From Thermoanaerobacterium sp. PSU-2 (lineage in GTDB: Bacteria > Bacillota > Thermoanaerobacteria > Thermoanaerobacterales > Thermoanaerobacteraceae): a stretch of DNA of 64,000 bases. The position numbers were made by a program, and so were the translations under genes. Under the pieces are notes generated by a model, which did not search any database, was not told the DNA's origin, and saw only the letters and a program-made list of their open reading frames with translations. The stretch spans positions 1 through 64,000 of the forward strand of contig NZ_MSQD01000003.1 in NCBI RefSeq assembly GCF_002102475.1, read 5' to 3'. Positions 57,991 through 64,000 of the stretch are shown here, one piece after another (positions within the stretch are counted from its first letter, which is position 1; every line of letters begins with the position of its first letter).

Positions 57991-59796
57991 TTATTTAGAA
58001 GAATGAATTTTGTAAAGAGCCGCTATTCCATAACCATCCATGCAGATATTTGGAGGAATATTCGTCCCATCCCCTTCAACAGGGAATCCACTCCATACAG
58101 AAGTATTAACGGTGTAGAAATCAGCCGGCCTGTACATTAAGCCAATCATCGGAACTTCTTTTAAGTAGATCTCATTAAGCTTTGTCCATGCATCCTTCAA
58201 TTGATTTTCATCTGTTATAGTTGGAATCTGATTAAGCAATGTATCGACTTCGCTGTTTTTATACCGTCCATAGTTAAAATAAGCTGTCTGACCTATAGGA
58301 ACATAACCATTTGAACTCATTGCTTGATATGCACGAGCCCATGGTGAAGATATGCCAATGCCTTGATATGAGTACATTCCCATATCAAAATTGCCAGTCT
58401 GCATATCATTGTTCCAGACAGATTGTTGTGGGAAATACGTCTGAACATCAATGCCGATCTCTTTGCAACTTTCTGCTACGATTTCCAATGCAGCATTCCA
58501 GTCAGACCATCCAGTCGGACATTCAACCTTAAAAGATAGTTTCTGACCATTTAACACCCTTATTCCATCAGGTCCTTTCTTTGCACCAATCGAATCAAGG
58601 AGTGCATTGGCTCCTGCGATATCATTTGATTTCCACTGCAAAGGTGCCAACTGGTTTTGATCTATAAGCTTCTGCTCTGAATCAAGTGGCAGCATCAGTG
58701 ATGGCGACATCGTTCCTGAATAGCCACTCATGGCGTTCTTGGCAATTTTATCGTAATCAATGGCCATTGCTATTGCGCGCCGCACATTTGCATTGTCAAG
58801 TCCCGGTTTTGTAACATTGATTACAAGCCACGGGATCACTCCAGGCATATAGTATGGTGGTTTCGATAAGTATGTCTTTATATTTGGGCCAAATGTCTGT
58901 ATGTTAGGCGTAAATTGCTGTGAAACGTCTACTTGATTTTGTCTTAAAGCAGTGTCTCCTGCTGCGTTGTCCTTAAATATATTGTGTACTATATATTTTG
59001 GTGCAGGCAATTTACCCCACATAGATGGTGATTTACCCCAGTAGTTGTCATCTCTTATCAAGACAACTTTAGAATTGTCATAATAGTAAACCTTGTATGG
59101 ACCTGATGCTACAGGATTTTCGTTTACTTCACTTGATATTTTACTAAAATCATTATTGTCTTTTTCTTCTATCTTTGTCCAAACATGTTTAGGAAGAATG
59201 TAAACTGATTCTAATGCTTCTTCAACCATTAATGGATTTTTATTATCGCTTTTCAGCTTAAACTCTACTGTCGTTTCATCTTTTGCAGTTACACTGTCAA
59301 GGTAATTCCAGTTACTGGACCACGAAACGGGATATTTTTTGCCTAACTCAAAAGTATATGCGACATCGTCAGCCGTAACTTTCTCGCCGTCATTCCATTT
59401 TGCATCAGGATTTAAAGTTACAGTACAAACCGTATTATCTGGCGAAAACTGATATGTCTTTCCCAGAAGCGGATACATCTTCCCGTCAAGCTGATTGTAC
59501 ATAAACAATGTTTCATAAGTAAGCTCCCTTGCTATGCTGGTTGCAGATAGCGGAAGTGAAGTCTGACTGGGGCTTAAAGGATTAAACGTCGTAGGCGGTC
59601 CCCACTGTAAACCACTTATATACAATGTCTCATTTCGAGGCGTAGCCTCTCCGGGTTTTACAGCATTCTCACTTGTAGTGGTGGTCTTGTTATTTTCAGA
59701 TGCCTTGTTAGAATTTGAATTACTACCGCATCCGACTATAAGCAATGATACCATTAAAAATACCAGTATCATGCTTATAAGTTTCCTGAATTTCAT
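57991..59796 (-). CDS. Family 5 extracellular solute-binding lipoprotein
   Basis: 601-residue receptor. The signal peptide ends in the lipobox IVGC (Cys23), followed by a Ser/Asn/Thr-rich linker (about 24-45). The SBP_bac_5 domain shows the usual ALNPDAKWNDGEKVTADD-like region and VRRAIAMAIDYDKIA. Members bind peptides, but in thermophilic saccharolytic bacteria several bind cello- or xylo-oligosaccharides. The sequence alone does not decide; the Trp-rich start of the mature domain (GLQWGPPTTFNPL) would fit a sugar ligand. First gene of the operon. Confidence 0.87.
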   Translation of the reverse strand: MKFRKLISMILVFLMVSLLIVGCGSNSNSNKASENNKTTTTSENAVKPGEATPRNETLYISGLQWGPPTTFNPLSPSQTSLPLSATSIARELTYETLFMYNQLDGKMYPLLGKTYQFSPDNTVCTVTLNPDAKWNDGEKVTADDVAYTFELGKKYPVSWSSNWNYLDSVTAKDETTVEFKLKSDNKNPLMVEEALESVYILPKHVWTKIEEKDNNDFSKISSEVNENPVASGPYKVYYYDNSKVVLIRDDNYWGKSPSMWGKLPAPKYIVHNIFKDNAAGDTALRQNQVDVSQQFTPNIQTFGPNIKTYLSKPPYYMPGVIPWLVINVTKPGLDNANVRRAIAMAIDYDKIAKNAMSGYSGTMSPSLMLPLDSEQKLIDQNQLAPLQWKSNDIAGANALLDSIGAKKGPDGIRVLNGQKLSFKVECPTGWSDWNAALEIVAESCKEIGIDVQTYFPQQSVWNNDMQTGNFDMGMYSYQGIGISSPWARAYQAMSSNGYVPIGQTAYFNYGRYKNSEVDTLLNQIPTITDENQLKDAWTKLNEIYLKEVPMIGLMYRPADFYTVNTSVWSGFPVEGDGTNIPPNICMDGYGIAALYKIHSSK

Positions 59797-59977
59797 AAGA
59801 TCCCCCTCTTTCTTTTTTTACCTTAGAGCCTGATCATAAATCTCATTCATGTGAAAAGGCCCCATGTTTCAACAGAATACAAAGACGGCACCTCCCTTTT
59901 AAAAATTTTTAATTAAATTATGAAAGCGATAAAACAATAATTTTTTTGTGCGGGCCGCTCTTTTGTAACTGTGATAT

Positions 59978-60006
59978 TTTATATATTTTAAAACTTCTTT
60001 TGTAAA
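59978..60006 (-). promoter_or_regulatory. Promoter of the Opp-type operon
   Basis: TTTACA (60001-60006), a 17-bp spacer and TATAAA (59978-59983). The predicted 5' untranslated region is about 175 nt. It holds a GC-rich GCGGCCCGC patch, a second GGGAGGTG ribosome-like site (about 59892) and very short ORFs, but no recognised riboswitch. Confidence 0.5.
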
Positions 60007-60280
60007 TATGCGCATTAGGAAATATTGCTTAAAAGTCTTGATAAAACATTTACTACAATCATTAAAAAACGAAAGTTAAACATTTGTGTGTTGTTGCATT
60101 GTTATGATGATTACAAAGAATTAAACACTAGAAAATTTGTGTTTAAAAAATCATTATTTAACCTAAATATGTAACTAAAATCTTTGTTTAAACTTATTAT
60201 ATTTTATACAAAACATAAAGTCAATATTTATATTAAATTTTTATTTTAAATTTGTTTTTACGTTATTAATTCATTTTAAT
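60007..60280. other. AT-rich intergenic region upstream of the Opp operon
   Basis: No gene found on either strand. It holds an interrupted inverted repeat TTAAACAC-N10-GTGTTTAA (60121-60146) and several related TTTAAAC/GTTTAAAC patches (60090, 60190), possible operator sites. The rest is unstructured AT-rich DNA. Confidence 0.4.
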
Positions 60281-60340
60281 ATCAAAAATAGGTTACAATT
60301 TGTTGTCTTTTTCGACAAAATAATGTAACCTATTTTTGAT
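60281..60340. terminator. Long hairpin after the AmmeMemoRadiSam operon
   Basis: Perfect 17-bp arms (60281-60297 and 60324-60340; core AATAGGTTACA/TGTAACCTATT). An inner TTGTC/GACAA stem closes a TTTTTC loop, giving a near-continuous 60-nt hairpin. It lies 21 bp past the amrS stop and is T-rich on the outgoing minus-strand side. Confidence 0.65.
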
Positions 60341-60361
60341 CTCTATCTAATTTTTGTATTT

Positions 60362-61342
60362 TTATGTCACACCATAAAACTTCATGCCACATCTTTCACA
60401 TTCTTTATCATTGAGTCCAACAACATGAACATAACCTTTTCTTTTAATCAAGAGATGTCCGCAATTAGGACAATAAGTATTGTTGTCGAATCCAGATACA
60501 TTGCCTAAATACACATAATTCAGATGCTTTTTTGCAATGGCATAAATATCTTCAAGCACATTTATTGGTGTTTCTGGATTTTTCATCTTATATCGAGGAA
60601 AATACTTAGAAAAATGTACAGGGATATCTTTGTTTATACTTGATATCCATTTGCAGAGTTCTTCAATTTCAGTATAATCGTCATTTTCTCGTGTCACCAC
60701 TAATGTTGTTATCTCTACATGGCAGTATAATACAGCTTCTTCAACAACTTTCAAGACGCTTTTCAAATCTCCACGACATATTTTTTTATAATACTCATCA
60801 GAAAAAGCCTTTACGTCTATATTAACTGCATCAATATATTTCAAAAGCTCTCTTAAGGGATCGATATTTATATACCCGTTTGTCACAAGCACGTTTTTAA
60901 GGCCTTCTTTATGTGAAATTTTTGCGGAATCTAACACATATTCATACCAGATCGATGGTTCATTATAAGTGTACGCAATTCCTACATTACCTTGCTGTTT
61001 CTTTGCGATTTCTACCAATTTACTTGGCGATAGGTATTCCCCTTCCAGCCTTTGTTGAGATATCTCCCAATTTTGGCAAAACAGACATCTTAGGTTACAA
61101 CCGTATGTTCCAACAGAAAGTATGTAGCTGCCAGGCATGAAATGATATAAAGGCTTTTTTTCTATTGGGTCCATAGCTATAGATGCAATTTTCCCATAAT
61201 TTTCGGAGTATAACACTCCACCTTCATTTTTTCTAGCGCGACAAAAACCATATTTCCCATCGTTTATTATACAATTTTGCGGACACAATAAGCAGTGTAC
61301 ACTATCGTTATCTATCTTCTCATAATAGAGTGCTTCTTTCAT
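60362..61342 (-). CDS. amrS: AmmeMemoRadiSam system radical SAM enzyme
   Basis: 326-residue radical SAM protein. An N-terminal cysteine motif (CLLCPQNC ... C) precedes the SAM-cluster motif C82-NLR-C86-LF-C89, the family NWEISQ and a C-terminal zinc ribbon (CPNCGH ... CERCG). This is the AmrS family (PflA-like), which co-occurs with Memo and AMMECR1 proteins across bacteria and archaea; the reaction is not established. The ATG overlaps the stop of the fused partner gene (ATGA), so the two are co-translated. Confidence 0.9.
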   Translation of the reverse strand: MKEALYYEKIDNDSVHCLLCPQNCIINDGKYGFCRARKNEGGVLYSENYGKIASIAMDPIEKKPLYHFMPGSYILSVGTYGCNLRCLFCQNWEISQQRLEGEYLSPSKLVEIAKKQQGNVGIAYTYNEPSIWYEYVLDSAKISHKEGLKNVLVTNGYINIDPLRELLKYIDAVNIDVKAFSDEYYKKICRGDLKSVLKVVEEAVLYCHVEITTLVVTRENDDYTEIEELCKWISSINKDIPVHFSKYFPRYKMKNPETPINVLEDIYAIAKKHLNYVYLGNVSGFDNNTYCPNCGHLLIKRKGYVHVVGLNDKECERCGMKFYGVT

Positions 61343-62745
61343 TTATGCCTCACAACCTCAAATCTTTCGATAGTATACTTTTCATCCGTTGCAATGCCAG
61401 CTTTTCTAAGTGCGATAGATATCTGCTGATCAACTGTATCAACCCCATCAAGATCTGGCAATAAGAGCCCACTTTTATAACCGCTTCTTACGATTACGCC
61501 GTACTTTTTTGCATCCAGATCATCTTTTGATTTTACAACCTCAGGTTTTGTCAAAACATCAACTGAATACACTATGTCGTCAAGTTCATCTATCTCAACA
61601 GGATAGAACCTCGGATCTTCTGTACCAGCGCTAACTGCATTTCTTATGATTTCTTCTGCGATATTATTCTTTGAAGGATATATGGTGCCTATACACCCTC
61701 TTAATTCTCCATCTTTATGCAATGATACAAATACTCCTGCTTTATTTTTTGTCATTTCATCTGGCAGATTATCCGGTACATCCATTATACTGTTGTTTTT
61801 CAAATAATACTCAAGGCTTTCTCTTGCTAATTTCACATAAGCATCTTCTGATTTCCTTATATTATCTATTCTCTCTTTTTTTATTTTATACAGTTCTTCT
61901 AATAATCCCATTCCTGTGTAACTTTCGGGGATGAATTCGGCAACACCGTATCCAACGCCAAAAGGACCTTCATAAGATAAAATGTTAGACTTTACCTTGT
62001 AGCCATCCAATACACCCAACATGACGCAAACGGATCTAAACCCACATTCCGCAGCATCACTTATAAGTTCTTTATCCATATTGATTACTTCTTTCACTTT
62101 AAAATCTCTTAGCAAGTTCAACAATTTCTCATCAAAAACTTTTCCATTTGGTGTATATCCATTAGGACTGTCAGGTGTCAACTTATGAGACAAATCACCA
62201 CTTGCAATAAATACAACATTTCTATCGCCTTCCCTTATGGACTTCCCTATTTGGACTCCAAAGTCGTATAACTTTTCAAATGGCAAAAAACCATATGACA
62301 TTCTTATGAGATTAAAAGATTCGAAATGCTTTTTCACAAAATATAATGGAACGATGCATCCATGGTCAAGTTTTTTTGAAAGCTTAAATCTGCTTATCAT
62401 TTTGTCATCTATTTTTGCTATAGGTATTTTTTTATTTTCTGTATTTTTTACTATGTCATTGGCTAATGATAAATCAGTCTTAAACTCCATTTTCACATTA
62501 TAAGCGCCAAATTGTCCCAAATCACCTTCTATCGTTTGTCTCAAATCAATCGAAACAGCATCGCTGAAGACATACGCATGTGGTGAAATTATAATTATAG
62601 TATCTGGTCTCTGATTTTTTATATTTAGAGATGCTTTTTCAAAGGAATCTATCGTCTTTTGAATTTTATGTTCTTCCCCTCGTCCCACCTCATGAACAAT
62701 TATAGGCGGGTGCGGCATTAGATATGCTGACATTAATTTACCCAT
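61339..62745 (-). CDS. amrBA: AmmeMemoRadiSam fused protein (Memo-like AmrB + AMMECR1-like AmrA)
   Basis: 468 residues. Residues ~1-265 are a Memo/LigB-type domain with His residues in [19 protein letters not shown] and SGDLSHKL, placed as in metal-binding extradiol-dioxygenase folds. Residues ~290-468 are an AMMECR1 domain with the hallmark LRGCIGTI. In many genomes these are separate genes; here they are fused. The ATG at 62745 follows GGAGGTAGG; the longer reading from 62838 starts in the promoter region (TATAAT at 62788-62793). Function unknown. Confidence 0.9.
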   Translation of the reverse strand: MGKLMSAYLMPHPPIIVHEVGRGEEHKIQKTIDSFEKASLNIKNQRPDTIIIISPHAYVFSDAVSIDLRQTIEGDLGQFGAYNVKMEFKTDLSLANDIVKNTENKKIPIAKIDDKMISRFKLSKKLDHGCIVPLYFVKKHFESFNLIRMSYGFLPFEKLYDFGVQIGKSIREGDRNVVFIASGDLSHKLTPDSPNGYTPNGKVFDEKLLNLLRDFKVKEVINMDKELISDAAECGFRSVCVMLGVLDGYKVKSNILSYEGPFGVGYGVAEFIPESYTGMGLLEELYKIKKERIDNIRKSEDAYVKLARESLEYYLKNNSIMDVPDNLPDEMTKNKAGVFVSLHKDGELRGCIGTIYPSKNNIAEEIIRNAVSAGTEDPRFYPVEIDELDDIVYSVDVLTKPEVVKSKDDLDAKKYGVIVRSGYKSGLLLPDLDGVDTVDQQISIALRKAGIATDEKYTIERFEVVRHK

Positions 62746-62852
62746 AATCCTACCTCCACATTGGTTATAATTACCTTTCAAGTATATATTATACCTCAAA
62801 TAACGTATTATAAAGTTTTTTCTTATGAAAATTATCAAATTATTTTACATTA

Positions 62853-62884
62853 ACCTTGACGTTAATGTTAACTAGTAGTAAAAT
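62853..62884 (+). promoter_or_regulatory. merR-MFS promoter with MerR-type operator half
   Basis: TTGACG (62856-62861), a 17-bp spacer and TAAAAT (62879-62884). The left part ACCTTGACGTTAA matches the canonical MerR-family dyad; the right half is degenerate. Likely autoregulation. Confidence 0.55.
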
Positions 62885-62901
62885 TATTCGTTGGAGGGTT
62901 T

Positions 62902-63327
62902 ATGATGGAAAAAAAATATTACAAAATAGAAGATGTTTCAATAAAAACAGGTTTGACAAAAAGGGCCATTAGGTATTATGAAGATTTAAACCTTATTTCG
63001 CCTAAAAGGACAGATTCAGGATACAGGTTGTACACCGATGAAGACATAGAAAAAATTCAAAAGATAATATCTCTGAAAGATTCACTTGGCTTCAGCTTAT
63101 CTGAAATCAAGGCAGCATTAGAACTTGACAAAAACGTCAAAAACATATTATCTGGTGAAACTGCAGATGCAGAAACAATCGATAATTACGCTAAATTAAT
63201 TGAAAAGCAAATAGAATTGATTGAAGAAAAGAATAAAAAACTATTGATGGCAAAACAAAGATTTGAGGAGCTATTACTAAATTTGTCTAAGTTAAAGCAA
63301 AAATCAAAGGAGGCAAACACAATATGA
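62902..63327 (+). CDS. MerR family transcriptional regulator
   Basis: 141 residues. The N-terminal winged-helix HTH begins YYKIEDVSIKTGLTKRAIRYYE (key residues GLTKRAIRYYE), with the ISPKRTDSGYRLYTDEDI wing. A long C-terminal helix (about 80-130) makes the dimer coiled coil. There are no metal-binding cysteines, so it probably senses an organic ligand and has no separate effector domain. GGAGGG precedes adjacent ATGs. The stop overlaps the MFS exporter start, so it likely controls that exporter. Confidence 0.9.
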   Translation: MMEKKYYKIEDVSIKTGLTKRAIRYYEDLNLISPKRTDSGYRLYTDEDIEKIQKIISLKDSLGFSLSEIKAALELDKNVKNILSGETADAETIDNYAKLIEKQIELIEEKNKKLLMAKQRFEELLLNLSKLKQKSKEANTI

Positions 63328-64000
63328 AAAATATCAGTTACAAGTGGATAGCATTATCCTGTACCACTCTTGGAGCCCTTTTTTCCGTATTAAATGGCAG
63401 TATGCTTTTAATATCACTTCCTGACATTATGAAGGGATTAAACACCAACATGGGTATAATCATGTGGATCGTAATGGGATATATGCTTTCATTGACAATA
63501 TTAGTACCAGCAATCGGTAGAATAGCCGATATGTTTGGAAGGAAAAAATTATACGTATCAGGTTTTGCCATATTTACTATTGGTTCGTTGCTATGTGGTA
63601 TTTCAAATAGTGGAATGCAACTGCTTATATACAGAATAGTGCAGTCAGTTGGCGGTTCTTTAATGGTTGCAAATAGCACAGCAATTGTAGCAGATGCTTT
63701 CCCAAAAAACGAATTAGGAAAAGCTCTTGGCATAAACAGCATGGTAGTCAGTATAGCGTCAGTAATAGGTCCAATATTAGGAGGCTTTTTGACGAGTTTA
63801 GGATGGAGGTATATCTTCTATATAAATGTGCCATTTGGAATTATAGGTACTCTATGGGCATTGATTCAGCTAAAAGAGCTTGACAAAATACCTGAAGGCC
63901 AAAAATTTGATTTAAAAGGCACACTTCTTTTCACAGTTGGATTATTGCTGTTTTTAATCGCATTGTCTTTCGGTGGATTTGTAGGGTGGTACAACAAGTC
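63324..64000 (+). CDS. MFS transporter, DHA2 drug:H+ antiporter type (partial, runs off the window)
   Basis: The first 225 residues of a 14-TM-type exporter. TM1 holds the family motif LNGSMLLISLPDI, loop 2-3 holds the MFS motif GRIADMFGRKKLYV, and motif C-like GPILGGFL is in TM5. It starts at ATG 63324 with AAAGGAGG upstream and overlaps the merR stop. Probably a multidrug exporter induced through the MerR protein. The 3' end lies beyond position 64000. Confidence 0.9.
   Translation, partial: MKNISYKWIALSCTTLGALFSVLNGSMLLISLPDIMKGLNTNMGIIMWIVMGYMLSLTILVPAIGRIADMFGRKKLYVSGFAIFTIGSLLCGISNSGMQLLIYRIVQSVGGSLMVANSTAIVADAFPKNELGKALGINSMVVSIASVIGPILGGFLTSLGWRYIFYINVPFGIIGTLWALIQLKELDKIPEGQKFDLKGTLLFTVGLLLFLIALSFGGFVGWYNK

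Noticed and set aside
59817-59895. Mini-ORFs in the Opp operon leader, including an 11-codon frame starting at TTG and a 15-codon frame
   Set aside because: Only one has a ribosome-like site, both are very short, and no termination hairpin or regulatory codon run is linked to them.

Overview
The window is low-GC, densely packed chromosomal DNA from an anaerobic, spore-forming, thermophilic-type clostridium. The best guess is Thermoanaerobacterales, probably Thermoanaerobacterium or a close relative. This rests on the AT-rich sequence, strong GGAGG ribosome sites, frequent TTG/GTG starts, the SpoIID and BofC-like sporulation proteins, the SCIFF peptide with its radical SAM maturase, and the recJ-apt-relA-dtd, queA-tgt-yajC and ruvCAB blocks in Firmicute order. 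The genus is inferred from protein character, not from a database match. I see no insertion sequence, prophage, integrase or CRISPR array.

Layout. 1-330: two tandem strong promoters fire leftward out of the window (rRNA-operon style), divergent from a 23S rRNA methyltransferase (rlmI). 1531-7850: pyrimidine operon pyrR-pyrB-pyrC-pyrF-pyrK-pyrD-pyrE on the minus strand, with a PyrR attenuator before pyrR and a second before pyrB. The pyrB one is followed by an unusual short leader ORF and an extra terminator. 7954-8931: a PurM/HypE-like protein. 8926-28709, minus strand: MBL hydrolase, dtd, relA, apt, recJ, UbiB-like kinase, a phasin-like protein, secF, secD, the SCIFF maturase, the SCIFF peptide (47 aa), a TIGR04086 membrane protein, yajC, tgt, queA, SpoIID, a DUF2905 protein, ruvB, ruvA, ruvC and a BofC-like protein. 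28852-34907: mixed small units (cheW, yebC, a split TSUP transporter, CoA-binding protein, YigZ, a degenerate Nudix protein, DUF3189, hflX). 35030: tRNA-Leu(CAA). 35260-37593: a small accessory patch with a frameshifted secreted protein and a sensor/HTH regulator.

37778-47518, minus strand, is the most striking region: a 12-gene sulfate assimilation and homocysteine operon. It encodes sulfite reductase, a ThiS-like carrier, a ThiF-like adenylyltransferase, a JAMM peptidase, TusA, MetY, CysD, CysN, an SsuABC-like importer and an APS-reductase-type CysH. The gene set matches the protein-thiocarboxylate-dependent homocysteine pathway (HcyS/HcyF/HcyD/MetY/Sir) described in Wolinella succinogenes. 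The carrier here ends in Gly-Gly-Gly-Ser-Arg, so it would need C-terminal trimming. Divergent from it, hemB-sirC-hemL and the convergent hemA-hemC-cobA/hemD unit make uroporphyrinogen III and precorrin-2/sirohydrochlorin, which fits supply of siroheme to the sulfite reductase.

54323-59796 is a five-gene Opp/Dpp-family ABC importer with a lipoprotein receptor. 60362-62745 is the AmmeMemoRadiSam pair (a fused Memo-AMMECR1 protein plus a radical SAM enzyme), whose biochemical role is not established. The window closes with a MerR regulator and the start of an MFS drug-type exporter.
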